Shown here piece after piece: positions 25,666-36,220 of a stretch of 64,000 nt of DNA. Numbering within the stretch: the stretch's first letter is position 1; each line of letters starts with the position of its first letter. A program made the translations under genes and the position numbers. The notes under the pieces were generated by a model, which saw nothing but the letters and a program-made list of their open reading frames with translations, was not told the origin of the DNA and did not search any database. Source of the stretch: Shewanella abyssi (GTDB lineage: Bacteria; Pseudomonadota; Gammaproteobacteria; Enterobacterales; Shewanellaceae); assembly GCF_023284025.1 (NCBI RefSeq), contig NZ_JAKIKR010000023.1, positions 1 to 64,000 of the forward strand, in the 5' to 3' direction.

Positions 25666-28600
25666 CTATAAATCGAAAATCCTTTTAATAAGCTCTGCCG
25701 CATCATCGAACTGATAGCTCTGGATCATTGCTACCGCTGGACTCATTTTGTGCCAAATATCAGCAGCCACTCGACCTTTGATCTCATCCATTTTGTCAAC
25801 GGCGTCAGAGTCTGCATCTTCCAACATGCTTAACAGCACAGCCACGGCTTCTGTAAGCTCTATATCTGATAAAGTCTGCTTTGAGACACTTTGATTGCTT
25901 AATTCATTATGATTGGGAAGCTGTGACATCCATGCAGATATGGCATCACAAATAACTGCAATAAGTGTGGTTAATTCAGCTAATTCAGCGGCGACATCAG
26001 CGTCACTAGCAGCCATTAACTTAGTTTCGATTGCTTTAGCGACTTCAATTAACCTAGGGGCACATAAGTTACCAGACACCCCTTTTAAGGTGTGTGCATA
26101 GCGAATGGCATCATCTGTTTTACCTTGGCTTATTGCGAGCTCAATCTGCTCTGCCGTATGCATTTGGCTTGTATAGAAACGCTCAAAAATTCGCTTATAA
26201 AGCCGAACTGAATTCTGTACTAACTGTAAACCTTTATCGACGTCTAACTCCGTATGTTGTGGCCAAAATGGCACATCGCCTTCGGCTTTAGCGCCCGCTA
26301 TTGTGGCATCTAACGGGGGCTGCTCTCCATCACCCAAATATGTCAGTAAAGTGGAATATAACAATGAAATCTCTATCGGTTTAGCAATATGGTCATTCAT
26401 CCCCACACGCAGGCATATATCTTTATCTCCAGCCATTGCATTGGCTGTCATCGCTATCACTGGCAGTGCTGCAAATTCGGGTATTTTACGCAGTGCTTGG
26501 GTTGCTTGATAACCGTCCATAACCGGCATTTGACAATCCATTAGCACGAGATCGAATGGCTGACGTGCCAGTTTTTCTAATGCCACTTGACCATTTTCCG
26601 CTATCGATAAAACGATGCCAACTTGCTCCAGAAATTCAGTGGCAACTTCTTGGTTCATTTCGTTGTCTTCGACTAACAAGACGCGTTTACCTTTTAGCTG
26701 TGTCAATAACGCCTGACTGATATCTACACCCTTACGACGCACTGGCATAGTGCCGCTCTTGCCCAGCGATGACATGATGCCATCAAGCAAACGAGAGGCA
26801 CTGATAGGCTTAGTAATATAGCCAGCGACATCCATATTATTGATTTGCTCGGTTAAATCAGTATTGGCATGGGCAGATACGATCAATATCTTCGGCGGGG
26901 TGTCACTGTTTTCAATGATCGCTGCGGATGCCTCTAAGCCATTCATCTCAGGCATTAACCAATCGATCAGCGCAAGTGGATATTGGGTGGTCTTACACCG
27001 CGTAACTGCTTGAGCACCACTTTTCACGGTGTCGACTTCAAAGCCCATACTTTCGAGGGTGGTACGCAAGATGTCACGTGCGGTTGCGTTGTCATCAGCG
27101 ACTAATATGCGCATCCCCTCTAACTCTTCTCCCACTTTTAAGCGTTTATTGTCGGCAATTTTAAATTTAACGGTAAAGAAAAAGGTACTGCCGTTGCCAA
27201 ACTGGCTTTCGACACCAATTTCACCCCCCATCAGCTCCACCAGCTGCTTACAGATAGCCAGACCCAGACCTGTACCGCCGTACTTTCGAGTGGTAGAAGT
27301 ATCTGCCTGACTAAAGGATTTAAATAATTTACTGCGTTGTTCCTCCGTGAGACCGATGCCGTTATCACGAACGCTGAACTTAAGCACAATGTTTTCTTCA
27401 GCTTGCTCTAGCTGGCTAATAGACAGCAACACTTCGCCTTGTTCAGTAAATTTGATCGCATTATTCATCAAGTTTATCAACACTTGGCTCAAGCGTAGCG
27501 GGTCACCTTCTAGGTGCTGAGGAATATTTGGCGCCACCGCAAACAACAACTCTAGCTGCTTATCCGCCGCTTTAGCCGCAAACATATCGCTTAAGTCTTC
27601 CAGCATGGTGTCGAGCTGGAATGGCACTGCTTCAATGTCTAATTTGCCAGCCTCAATTTTTGAAAAATCTAAGATGTCATTAATAATTCCCAGTAATGAT
27701 TTTGAGGCCCTATCTATTTTTTGCACATAATTTTGCTGTTTGTTATTGAGATCAGTTTGCAAACAGAGCTGCGACATACCTATGATGGCATTCATGGGTG
27801 TGCGGATTTCATGGGACATGTTAGCTAAAAAGTCACTCTTAGCTTTACTGGCTGCATCCGCAGAGTCTTTTGCCTGCTTTAACTCATCGGACAGCTGTTT
27901 TAGTGAGGTGATATCCGACATCGACAACACCGCAGAATTGATTTTACCGTGTTTATCATGCAAGCCAGTTAATGTCACATCCATCCACATCACATCAGCA
28001 GATTGACTCAACAGGCGGATGGTGGTGGTTATGCTACTGCCGCCATTCTCCATCAGCTCAACAAACATCGCTTTGGTTGCTTCACGGTCATCTGTGTGCT
28101 GATAGTCAAAGAAAGAGGTGCCGTTTAGTTCATCTGATGACAGCTTTATATAGTGGCTAAACTGCTCATTGCAATCTAAGATCCCACCGCGATCATCCAC
28201 ATTCACAATGCCGATCCCGGCGTTATCAAACAGGGCTCTAAAGTGAGCTTCGCGCTTAGCGAGCTCTCGGTCTATGTGCTTGCGCTCGGTGATATCCATC
28301 AAATAGCCGTTCCAAATAATACTGCCATCGGTTAATTGATTACCGTGTGCTCCAGCTTGCAACCAACGAATGCCCCCGGAAGGATGACGATAACGAAACT
28401 CTTCGGTCCAATTTAATCCTGATCCGCTAGTACCTGATAGCGCTTCTATAATATGCGTACGCTCGTCAGTGATAATGCAATCGGCAACCAGATCGAAATT
28501 ATCAATAACTTGATCGCGATGAAAACCTAGCGTGGTAATACAGGCGCTTGATAAAAAAGTGAATTCACGATCGCGGTTTGCTCGCCAATGCAATTGATAA

Positions 28601-30960
28601 ACAGTACTCGGTATTGACTCGGTTATGGTTTCTAACTGTTGCTGAGACTGGGCAATTTTCTCTTGTGCGGCTTTACTGGTGGTGATGTCATTGATACTGC
28701 CGTCAAACCAAAGAGCAACACCCTCAGCATCGTAGATAGCTTTGCCCTTTTCATGCACCCAACGAATACTTGAGTCACGATGCTTAATTCGATATTGCAC
28801 TTCAAAGCTTTTTTGTTCGGCTAAAGCGGTTTCAATTGCAAGGTTAGCGGCGGCGAGATCCTCCGCAACAATCAAGCTGGCAAAGCTGCGTTTATTGTTC
28901 TCAATAAAATCTACTGCTGGATAACCACTAATATCACCAATATTATCGCTGATGTATTCCATCACCCAATTATCGTCAATTCGAGTGCGGTAAACGGCGC
29001 CTGGTATATTGGTCACCAGACCGCGGAAGCGGTTTTCACTGTCTTTAATCCGCCTAGCGATCGCTAACTCTTCGGTCATATCTCTGACCGAAGCAGCCAC
29101 CTGCTGTACACCGTCAGCGCTAAGGGGCAACATGCCTAAACTGATTTCAACCGGAAACTCACAACCATCGGCTTTCAGTGCCATCAGATCCGATGTCATT
29201 CCAAGGCCCATTTTCCGATCTCGGCCTTCAGCAACAAACTTATGCCGCAAGCCAGCATGATGTGGTCGAACTGCAGCGGGGACGAGAGCATCAACCGACA
29301 TCGTTAGCATCTGCGCTTCATCATAACCAAACAGTAACTGACATCGGCTATTGGTAAACACCAATTGCCCTGCCTCATCCACTATCAGCATCGCCTCTGG
29401 TGCTGATTCAAGTACCGCATTTGACCAAGCCGCTGCCGAAAACTGCTGCGTCACATCATTAAATAGCATTTCAACTGAGAGCAGATCTTGATTATCAGAT
29501 AGCAATGGCTGCATAAAAACATCTAAGCGGCGTAATTTACCCGCCGCATCAAGCATCTCTATCTGGTGTGGTGGCACACTTTTACCCTGCAGTGCCTCAT
29601 CCATATATTGCCAATTTTGATCATTAATCGGGTTGTCGGAAAACATCCGCTGGTACTTACGCTTTAATAATTCAGGGCTGACGCCAAGCACCTTCTCCAC
29701 ACCTGCACTGACTTGGGCGATTTGGCCATCAGGTTCAATGGAGCAGTAAAAAGATTTATCACTCATACCATCAATTAATTTGGCAAAACGGTTACCTCGA
29801 GAATCAAGCAAAGCTTGTTCGCGCTCCTCTAACACCTGTGCCATATCATTGAACTTATCCGTTAAGGTGATGAGCTCGCTCACAGCCCCTTTGGGCTTCT
29901 CAAGCCGCTTGGTTTCACCTGCGCCAAAAGCTGCTATACCAGCCTCTAACTCCTCGATTGGACGGGTTAATCTTCTGGCCGTCAGGTAACCCGTGAGTAA
30001 TAACACTATTGAGATCAGCAGTAGATTTAATGCTAATGAAGAGAAACCGAGTAGGAATTTATTATACAGATGTTGCTCTTGGGTCATGATAATCACCCGC
30101 CAATTTAGGGCTGGTACCACCCCAACACTGGCCAAGAATGTGCCACCAGAGCTGTCTTCTATATGGCTATAACCGGGCTGCCCGCTATCTATTAACTCAA
30201 TGAAAGCTTGGTTAACTGTAGACTGTGTTAACCATTTATCCTTACCTTTCTCAAGCAAAAGCGCTTGATTCACATGGTAAATGAGTTGACCTTTGTCATC
30301 GAAAATCACGATTCTTTGTGCTGCAATATTGACTATTTTAGGGAGAGTACTCAACGCCAGATCGACCGTCACGACCCCATCATAAGGCAGTACCTGACCA
30401 AACGGCTGCGAGTAGCTAATCATCAATGCATTGCCAGCACCTTCATCAAAGTAAGGGCTAGACCAGTAGCCATCGATATTATCTATCGCCTTACTCCACC
30501 ATTCCCACGAACCATCGGTGTAATCATAACCATCGACGCCAATATCGATGATGTTAATCTTGCCATTGTCTCGATAAGCATAGGGGGCAAACAGTTCTCT
30601 CTCGCCAATGGATGTTTTTTGGAAGGCGATAGCGCCGCCATAAAAATCAGGATGTCGATCCAATCGGCGAGTTAAAATCGTTTTGAGTTTATCTTCATTA
30701 TTGAGTAGCGACTGTGCATCAGCTTCACTCAATAGATCTGCAACCGAACGGGTATCATTTTGCGCGGAAAGTAGAAAAAAATGGATACGACGGGCTATCG
30801 TCTCAGCTTGTTTTTCTAGGTCGTCATAAATGTACTTCTCTTCAGCTTGGTAATTAAACCAAGCGTTAACACTGAATACAACGGCCATTATTGCAATTAA
30901 GGGGAATGCTATTTGCGATAAAATCCGGCTTCGAAAGGTGCGACGTCCGCTCATATCCAT
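25666..30960 (-). CDS. large hybrid sensor histidine kinase (CACHE-HAMP-PAS-HK-REC-REC-HPt)
   Basis: A 1764-residue multi-domain kinase. Membrane segments near 13-33 and 305-328 bracket a periplasmic double-CACHE-like sensor; HAMP follows (about 328-380). Several PAS/PAC modules occupy about 390-1025. The histidine kinase core has phosphoacceptor His1050 in [13 protein letters not shown] and an ATPase domain with [10 protein letters not shown] and GGTGLGLAI. Two receiver domains follow with Asp1333 ([11 protein letters not shown]) and Asp1475 ([11 protein letters not shown]), then an HPt domain with His1623 (AHTLKGVSG). The whole phosphorelay is thus in one chain. The ligand and final target are unknown. 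No dedicated response regulator is adjacent, except possibly the HD-GYP protein two genes away. Confidence 0.92.
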   Translation of the reverse strand: MDMSGRRTFRSRILSQIAFPLIAIMAVVFSVNAWFNYQAEEKYIYDDLEKQAETIARRIHFFLLSAQNDTRSVADLLSEADAQSLLNNEDKLKTILTRRLDRHPDFYGGAIAFQKTSIGERELFAPYAYRDNGKINIIDIGVDGYDYTDGSWEWWSKAIDNIDGYWSSPYFDEGAGNALMISYSQPFGQVLPYDGVVTVDLALSTLPKIVNIAAQRIVIFDDKGQLIYHVNQALLLEKGKDKWLTQSTVNQAFIELIDSGQPGYSHIEDSSGGTFLASVGVVPALNWRVIIMTQEQHLYNKFLLGFSSLALNLLLISIVLLLTGYLTARRLTRPIEELEAGIAAFGAGETKRLEKPKGAVSELITLTDKFNDMAQVLEEREQALLDSRGNRFAKLIDGMSDKSFYCSIEPDGQIAQVSAGVEKVLGVSPELLKRKYQRMFSDNPINDQNWQYMDEALQGKSVPPHQIEMLDAAGKLRRLDVFMQPLLSDNQDLLSVEMLFNDVTQQFSAAAWSNAVLESAPEAMLIVDEAGQLVFTNSRCQLLFGYDEAQMLTMSVDALVPAAVRPHHAGLRHKFVAEGRDRKMGLGMTSDLMALKADGCEFPVEISLGMLPLSADGVQQVAASVRDMTEELAIARRIKDSENRFRGLVTNIPGAVYRTRIDDNWVMEYISDNIGDISGYPAVDFIENNKRSFASLIVAEDLAAANLAIETALAEQKSFEVQYRIKHRDSSIRWVHEKGKAIYDAEGVALWFDGSINDITTSKAAQEKIAQSQQQLETITESIPSTVYQLHWRANRDREFTFLSSACITTLGFHRDQVIDNFDLVADCIITDERTHIIEALSGTSGSGLNWTEEFRYRHPSGGIRWLQAGAHGNQLTDGSIIWNGYLMDITERKHIDRELAKREAHFRALFDNAGIGIVNVDDRGGILDCNEQFSHYIKLSSDELNGTSFFDYQHTDDREATKAMFVELMENGGSSITTTIRLLSQSADVMWMDVTLTGLHDKHGKINSAVLSMSDITSLKQLSDELKQAKDSADAASKAKSDFLANMSHEIRTPMNAIIGMSQLCLQTDLNNKQQNYVQKIDRASKSLLGIINDILDFSKIEAGKLDIEAVPFQLDTMLEDLSDMFAAKAADKQLELLFAVAPNIPQHLEGDPLRLSQVLINLMNNAIKFTEQGEVLLSISQLEQAEENIVLKFSVRDNGIGLTEEQRSKLFKSFSQADTSTTRKYGGTGLGLAICKQLVELMGGEIGVESQFGNGSTFFFTVKFKIADNKRLKVGEELEGMRILVADDNATARDILRTTLESMGFEVDTVKSGAQAVTRCKTTQYPLALIDWLMPEMNGLEASAAIIENSDTPPKILIVSAHANTDLTEQINNMDVAGYITKPISASRLLDGIMSSLGKSGTMPVRRKGVDISQALLTQLKGKRVLLVEDNEMNQEVATEFLEQVGIVLSIAENGQVALEKLARQPFDLVLMDCQMPVMDGYQATQALRKIPEFAALPVIAMTANAMAGDKDICLRVGMNDHIAKPIEISLLYSTLLTYLGDGEQPPLDATIAGAKAEGDVPFWPQHTELDVDKGLQLVQNSVRLYKRIFERFYTSQMHTAEQIELAISQGKTDDAIRYAHTLKGVSGNLCAPRLIEVAKAIETKLMAASDADVAAELAELTTLIAVICDAISAWMSQLPNHNELSNQSVSKQTLSDIELTEAVAVLLSMLEDADSDAVDKMDEIKGRVAADIWHKMSPAVAMIQSYQFDDAAELIKRIFDL

Positions 30961-31284
30961 GATCCACAGTGCTATTAGTAAGGTTCAACACGCCATGTTC
31001 CATAGTGTAGACAAGACTAGCAGCCAATACCTAAAAAGAGAGCCATAAACTTTTGATTCAACCCAGTAAAGTAAGTGGTATCAACTTATTAAACCCGTGT
31101 TTATTGACTTAAAGGGTTTATGTTCACAGGTTCAAAATAGATGGTTTTAGCTACCAGTGGTATATCAGGGGTATAAATGCAACTTCGACGGGTATTCCTA
31201 GGTGATTGCGTGCTAGATTAGTAACAGCCAGACGAGATGGGCTAGGCCATGGAAATGATGTGCGGGGTCTATCAAGGAGCTGTA
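30961..31284. other. intergenic region between divergent genes
   Basis: About 320 bases between the hybrid kinase start and the attE-like start, so it should hold both promoters. No operator or structured RNA was recognised. AAGGAG at 31273 is the ribosome-binding site for the gene starting at 31285. Confidence 0.5.
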
Positions 31285-31953
31285 ATGGGCAAAAGTATCG
31301 TGACGTTAACAGCGGTATCGAAAGGATTTAATGACGGCGATAAATATCACCAAGTGCTTGATGATATTAACCTACAACTTGAAAGTGCCGACACTGTCGC
31401 ACTAACCGGCCCCAGTGGCTGCGGCAAGAGTACCTTGCTTAACATTATCGGTGGTTTTGAATTTATCGATAGTGGCACGCTCGCTCTATTTGAAAATGAC
31501 ACATCCCCTTGGCAAGACAAGCATTGGAGCCAGTTTAGACGTAGCCATCTAGGGGTGATTTTCCAACAATTCAACCTGCTCACTCCACTAAATGTAACAG
31601 ACAATATCGCATTTTCGCTACGCCTTAATCGCCAGCAATGGTCGCCTTGGTGCGATCATTTAATCAAGCAGTTGGGCTTGGATGCGGTGAAACACCGTCA
31701 TGTAGAAACCCTGTCAGGTGGCCAGCAACAACGAGTCGCTATCGCTCGAGCCTTAGCTCATCAACCCAAGTTGCTGTTAGCCGATGAACCCACTGGCAAT
31801 CTAGATGAAAAAGCCGGTAGAGAGGTGATGCTGCTGCTGACCGAACTCGCTCGTGAGTCTAATACCAGCATACTCATGGTGACCCACAGCGCTGAATGTG
31901 CAGCATTTATGCAAAGACGCTGGCATTTGGAGCAAGGTCATATCAATGAGTAG
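31285..31953 (+). CDS. attE: ABC transporter ATP-binding protein, AttE/LolD type
   Basis: A 222-residue ATPase with Walker A GPSGCGKST, Q-loop FQQFN, signature LSGGQQQRVAIARAL and Walker B LLLADEPTGNLD, the pattern of the LolD/MacB group that works with FtsX-type permeases. The start is set at ATG 31285 because AAGGAG lies 7 bases upstream; an in-frame ATG at 31249 has no such site. The last 8 bases overlap the permease start. With the next two genes it matches the AttE-AttFG-AttH order known in proteobacteria. Confidence 0.88.
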   Translation: MGKSIVTLTAVSKGFNDGDKYHQVLDDINLQLESADTVALTGPSGCGKSTLLNIIGGFEFIDSGTLALFENDTSPWQDKHWSQFRRSHLGVIFQQFNLLTPLNVTDNIAFSLRLNRQQWSPWCDHLIKQLGLDAVKHRHVETLSGGQQQRVAIARALAHQPKLLLADEPTGNLDEKAGREVMLLLTELARESNTSILMVTHSAECAAFMQRRWHLEQGHINE

Positions 31954-34465
31954 CCAATTAGGGTTAACGGTTAGGTTGAGCCTTGCTGTTTTCGCACGGC
32001 ATTACCTTAAAGCCCCTCTACAAGCTGGCGCTATTTTACTGGGTTTTATTTTAGCGGTAATGCTACTCATTGGTGTACGTGCCACTAACGAAAATGCGCT
32101 GCGCAGTTACTCCCAAGCCACCGAGCTTTTAAGCCAGCGAGCGCAACTTATTTTAACGCCTGTCGCTGGCGAAAAAGCCATCAACGAATCTGTCTATATA
32201 CACCTTCGCCAAGCGGGTGTTACCCAATCATTAGCTGTGCTTAGCGGTACCGTTACCAATAGCCAGGGTCAACGCTGGGATATTCAAGCCAGCGATCTCA
32301 TTGCCGCACTTTCAATACAGCACCACAGCAAAACTAATGAAATAGCAAAACCTGCAAAAATTTCAATGCTCTCAAAGGGTATTCCGTTAGCCAAACTGCT
32401 CTCCGGTCAGCCCTATATACTCATGAGTCAAAGCTTTGCCGATCAAGTCGCCCCCAAAGGCACTCTCGAACTTGAAGGCCAGATGCTATCAGTCATCTCA
32501 GTAGATGATGAATTCGGCCTCGGCAGTGCCATTTTAATGGATATATCTCTCGGTCAGCGTTTGCTGAACCAACCGGGCGAACTGAGTTACATCGCGCTTT
32601 TTGGTAACGCCAGTCAGTTAACCGCAAAAGTCACTCAACTCTTTAGCCAACAAAGCATTAAGCTGTTTGATGTAGCGCAGCAAGATGAGGGAGAAGGACT
32701 CACTAGTTTGACCCGCAGTTTTCATCTGAACCTCACGGCAATGAGTTTACTTGCCTTTGTGGTGGGACTTTTTATCGCTTATAACGGCGTACGTTATAGC
32801 CTGTTAAAACGACAAAAGTTACTAGTACAACTGCAACAGCAAGGTGTTCCGCAACGCGCCTTGTTAATCGCGCTTTTTGTTGAGCTACTGACCTTAGTCA
32901 TCATAGGATCTGTGCTCGGTTTTATCTTAGGTTTACAATTAAGCCACTGGTTACAACCTATGATAGCGTTAACGCTGGAGCAGCTTTATGGTGCCAGACT
33001 GCTACCAGGGTTATGGCAATGGAGCTGGCTCTATCAAGCTATAGGGCTTACTTTTGTTGCCGCCATATGTGCTTGTTTACCGCTGTTTAACGCACTGGCC
33101 AAGCAGCCACTCGCACGCTGTAGCAGCCGTTTTGAGCAGCAACGCCATGCAGGTAAAACTCAGCGAGTATTGTTTTTGATAGCGATCGCTTTACTTGCGC
33201 TCGCCGCAGCCCTTTTCCCCTTTAGCCATGACTACCAACATAGCTTAATCCTACTGGGTTTAGTCACTGTTGCTATTCCTCTGTTACTGCCGTTATCACT
33301 GCAATTTTGCTTATCTATTGCCAAGCGCGTAAGCCGTAATGGCTTGTGGCAATATGCTGTCGCAGAGAGTCAGGAGCTTATTGCACCATTATCATTAGCG
33401 ATGATGGCCATGTTACTGGCACTGACCGCCAATATATCGATGAACACCCTAGTCGGTAGTTTCGAGATCACCCTCAAGAATTGGTTGGACGCCCGCTTAT
33501 ATGCCGATATTTATATTCGGCCGCCTAATGACAAAATAGCAGCCACTCAAACACTGTTAGCCCAACAGCCTAAGGTCAGCGCCGTATATGGCCAATGGCT
33601 GCATAAAAGTCATTACCAAAATGTACCAGTAAGCCTAATGACCCGAGATGCGCACTCATTAAGAAACAGTAATCAAATGAAGGCCGAAATTGATAACTTA
33701 TGGCCGTTATTCTTTGCCGGTGACGCCTTGATGATAAGTGAGCCAATGGCGATTAAGTATCGACTCAAGCTGGGCGATGTTATCTCACTGCCGGAATTTG
33801 AAAATGCTGCACTGGCACCTTTACCTATCGGCGCTATCTTTTACGATTATGGCAATCCGTTGGGGCAAGTGATTGTCAGCCAACATACGTGGCAGCAATT
33901 AGGGCTACAGACCCGCCCCACTAGTATCGCCGCCAGTTACACTGGAGAGATAGCGGAGCTCGAACAGATATTGCAGCAGCAAGTACCGCTGTCAGCGGCG
34001 CAGATGTATAACCAAACTAAGATAAAACAACGGGCGCTGGAGATTTTTAAACGTACGTTCTCGATAACCTTAGTGCTAAACAGCCTAACATTGATGGTTG
34101 CCGCCATTGGCTTGTTCAGCGCTTGTTTGATGCTCACTCAGGCACGGCAAGCCCCGCTGGCTCGACTATATGCACTCGGCGTCAGTCGTAATCAGCTACG
34201 CGGGCTAGTGTCACTGCAAATGTTATTAATCATATTGTTTACCTGTCTACTGGCATTACCCTCTGGTGCACTGCTTGGCTACCTGCTCATCAATAAAGTC
34301 ACGCTGCAGGCTTTTGGTTGGAGTATCGCCATGGTATGGGACTGGCAAGCTTATTTTCGAGTGCTATTTATTGCGCTAGGCGCAAGTGCGTTGGCGGTGT
34401 TGCTACCGCTCTATTGGCAAACACGTAAGCCGCTCATCACTAGCTTGCAGCAGGAAGCATTATGA
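31946..34465 (+). CDS. attF: FtsX-like ABC permease (AttF-AttG type)
   Basis: An 839-residue permease with two FtsX-like cores: an N-terminal membrane segment with a periplasmic region, a three-segment block (about 265-385), a central pair (about 410-460), a second soluble region, and a three-segment C-terminal block (about 700-830). Family members drive extraction of lipoproteins or export across the inner membrane envelope rather than solute uptake. The length suggests AttF and AttG are fused, as annotated in related bacteria. The start at 31946 overlaps the ATPase gene by 8 bases (ATGAGTAG), and the end overlaps attH by 4 (ATGA), so translation is likely coupled. Confidence 0.85.
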   Translation: MSSQLGLTVRLSLAVFARHYLKAPLQAGAILLGFILAVMLLIGVRATNENALRSYSQATELLSQRAQLILTPVAGEKAINESVYIHLRQAGVTQSLAVLSGTVTNSQGQRWDIQASDLIAALSIQHHSKTNEIAKPAKISMLSKGIPLAKLLSGQPYILMSQSFADQVAPKGTLELEGQMLSVISVDDEFGLGSAILMDISLGQRLLNQPGELSYIALFGNASQLTAKVTQLFSQQSIKLFDVAQQDEGEGLTSLTRSFHLNLTAMSLLAFVVGLFIAYNGVRYSLLKRQKLLVQLQQQGVPQRALLIALFVELLTLVIIGSVLGFILGLQLSHWLQPMIALTLEQLYGARLLPGLWQWSWLYQAIGLTFVAAICACLPLFNALAKQPLARCSSRFEQQRHAGKTQRVLFLIAIALLALAAALFPFSHDYQHSLILLGLVTVAIPLLLPLSLQFCLSIAKRVSRNGLWQYAVAESQELIAPLSLAMMAMLLALTANISMNTLVGSFEITLKNWLDARLYADIYIRPPNDKIAATQTLLAQQPKVSAVYGQWLHKSHYQNVPVSLMTRDAHSLRNSNQMKAEIDNLWPLFFAGDALMISEPMAIKYRLKLGDVISLPEFENAALAPLPIGAIFYDYGNPLGQVIVSQHTWQQLGLQTRPTSIAASYTGEIAELEQILQQQVPLSAAQMYNQTKIKQRALEIFKRTFSITLVLNSLTLMVAAIGLFSACLMLTQARQAPLARLYALGVSRNQLRGLVSLQMLLIILFTCLLALPSGALLGYLLINKVTLQAFGWSIAMVWDWQAYFRVLFIALGASALAVLLPLYWQTRKPLITSLQQEAL

Positions 34466-35592
34466 ACAAAGTCTTACCTTGGGCGCTATTTATCAGCCTC
34501 ATTACAACATTCATTAGCGCCTGCTCGCCAGCCCCTAAATCGTCAACGGGCATGGGGCAACTTCTTGATGGCAACACCCAAGGTTATAGCCCAGTGTCGC
34601 CCAATGTCAGTTTACAGTTTCCAGACGATCATATGGCCCACGATGATTTTAGGCAGGAGTGGTGGTATCTCACCGCCAACCTTGAAACAGAGTCAAAAGA
34701 GCAGATTGGATTGCAATGGACGCAATTTCGTATTGCACTGGCGCCACCGGCCAATCTCCAACCAATGGTTCAACAACAGCGCAATCCCGCTGTCGATAGC
34801 TCACTTTGGCAAACTGAGCAGCTTTATATGTCGCATACCGCCATCACTAGCCAGAGCAATCATCAAGCCGAGGAGAAGTGGTCTCGAGGTCATCAAAGCT
34901 TTGCGGGTACCCAAGCTGATCCGTTAACCATTCGCCAAGATGACTGGCAATGGGTCAGCCAAAGCAAACTACTATTTCCAGCCACATTAGCGGTCGCAAG
35001 CGAAGACTTTAGCTATCAGTTGCAGCTTGATACCGCAGCCCCGTTTCAGCTGCAGGGTGACAACGGCTATAGCGAGAAAAATGCCGCTGGCACGGTGGCT
35101 TCCTATTACTATAGCCAGCCATTTATCACGGTGACAGGCAGTCTCGTCAGAGATGGGAAAACGGATAGGGTCAGCGGACAGGCTTGGTTAGATCGAGAGT
35201 GGAGTTCGCAGTTCCTATCAAAAACGCAGCAAGGTTGGGATTGGTTTGCCATTAGACTCGATAGCAGCAGCACCTTAATGCTATTTCAACTTAGAGATGA
35301 CAACGGCGAGCAAAGCGACTTTTACAGTGGTAGACGCATGTACCAAGATGGTCGTGGTCATAATATCAGTAATGAACAGATAACGATGACAGCAACAGCA
35401 TGGCAGCAAACAGCATCGGGTCGATATCCGGTGCAATGGCACATTGAGATCCCATCAGAAAACATCGATATTAATACCACGCCGCTGAACAGCGACTCCA
35501 GCATGCCACTGTCTATCCCTTATTGGGAGGGTCCTATCCATATTAGCGGCACTCATACCGGAATGGGCTACATGGAACTCACAGGATATTGA
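34462..35592 (+). CDS. attH: AttH/CrtC-like lipocalin-domain lipoprotein
   Basis: A 376-residue protein with a lipoprotein signal ending in ISAC (Cys21). The body has the AttH pattern: a DFRQEWWYLTANLE segment near residue 55, TQFRIAL, and GWDWFAIRLD / LMLFQLRD in the second half, which form two lipocalin-like barrels related to carotenoid hydratase CrtC. Expected location is periplasmic face or outer membrane. It may be cargo, receptor or enzyme for the ABC transporter encoded just before it; no activity can be claimed from sequence. Confidence 0.83.
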   Translation: MNKVLPWALFISLITTFISACSPAPKSSTGMGQLLDGNTQGYSPVSPNVSLQFPDDHMAHDDFRQEWWYLTANLETESKEQIGLQWTQFRIALAPPANLQPMVQQQRNPAVDSSLWQTEQLYMSHTAITSQSNHQAEEKWSRGHQSFAGTQADPLTIRQDDWQWVSQSKLLFPATLAVASEDFSYQLQLDTAAPFQLQGDNGYSEKNAAGTVASYYYSQPFITVTGSLVRDGKTDRVSGQAWLDREWSSQFLSKTQQGWDWFAIRLDSSSTLMLFQLRDDNGEQSDFYSGRRMYQDGRGHNISNEQITMTATAWQQTASGRYPVQWHIEIPSENIDINTTPLNSDSSMPLSIPYWEGPIHISGTHTGMGYMELTGY

Positions 35593-35780
35593 GCGAAAAA
35601 CATCGATCCCAGTCAAAATATCTCCCTCTCTACACCGAACGAGCGTCAGCTCAGTTACCCGTTAAACAAGAATAGTTATCATTAATCAAGCTTTTGAATA
35701 TGTTCAATATTTAATGTAGCGCAAGCTAACATTCTATATGAACAAAAACCAATCAAGCTGCTAGTATTTATTGACAGAAT
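35593..35780. other. intergenic region before the nap promoter
   Basis: Nothing recognisable between the attH stop and the CRP-like site. No clear terminator for the att operon was seen. Confidence 0.4.
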
Positions 35781-35796
35781 TGAGAACTAGATCACC
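35781..35796 (+). promoter_or_regulatory. CRP-like site upstream of napD
   Basis: TGAGA-N6-TCACC matches the TGTGA-N6-TCACA CRP consensus at 8 of 10 positions and lies about 150 bases before the napD start. In Shewanella CRP, rather than FNR, is the main activator of anaerobic respiration, so the site is plausible. Not tested. Confidence 0.5.
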
Positions 35797-35832
35797 TAGA
35801 AAAAGTTGATCTTGGTCGATAAAAAAGCCCAT

Positions 35833-35848
35833 TACCCCTTGTGAGGTA
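35833..35848 (+). promoter_or_regulatory. NarP-type 7-2-7 heptamer pair upstream of napD
   Basis: TACCCCT-TG-TGAGGTA is an inverted pair of NarL/NarP heptamers with the 2-base spacing that NarP requires. It lies about 100 bases before napD, between the CRP-like site and the gene. This fits nitrate/nitrite induction through NarQ-NarP. Confidence 0.6.
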
Positions 35849-35944
35849 TACCCACAATTTATATGAGGTCTAGACTCAATGTAAATCTTGGTAGGTCATC
35901 GCGTTTATGCAGATGTTATTTGCCAAAACGAAGAAGGTAGAAAG

Positions 35945-36220
35945 ATGAGCAAAGAATTTCATATCACCAGCTTAGTCGTGCACGCCGCGTCTAAATCTGT
36001 TGCCGATATCAAGCAGCGCTTATCTGCGCTTGAAGGCGCCGAAATCCATGCTGTTACCGATGAAGGCAAGTTTGTGGTCACCTTAGAAGGTGAAACCCAA
36101 CGCTCCATCCTCGATAACGTTGAAGCTATTAATGCCCTTGAAGGGGTTATTAATAGCAGCTTAATTTATCATCAAGTCGATTCCGAAGAACAAAAGAGTG
36201 AGGAACACCATGAGCATTAG
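35945..36220 (+). CDS. napD: NapD, NapA signal-peptide chaperone
   Basis: A 91-residue cytoplasmic protein of the NapD family, which binds the twin-arginine leader of NapA and holds back export until the cofactor is in place. The N-terminal ITSLVVHA strand and the ISA-like central region ending in [10 protein letters not shown] follow the family. A His/Glu-rich tail ends the protein. ATG 35945 is chosen (MSKEFHITS), because the upstream in-frame extension lacks a ribosome-binding site. Its end overlaps the napA start by 11 bases. Confidence 0.9.
   Translation: MSKEFHITSLVVHAASKSVADIKQRLSALEGAEIHAVTDEGKFVVTLEGETQRSILDNVEAINALEGVINSSLIYHQVDSEEQKSEEHHEH

Noticed and set aside
31898-31945. Longer start for the AttF-AttG permease inside the ATPase gene
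   Set aside because: ATG 31946 gives a standard overlapping start and a proper N-terminal membrane segment; the extension is a shadow of the ATPase gene.
35804-35822. FNR box upstream of napD (TTGAT then GTCGA)
   Set aside because: Only one half-site matches; the CRP-like and NarP-like sites are better supported.
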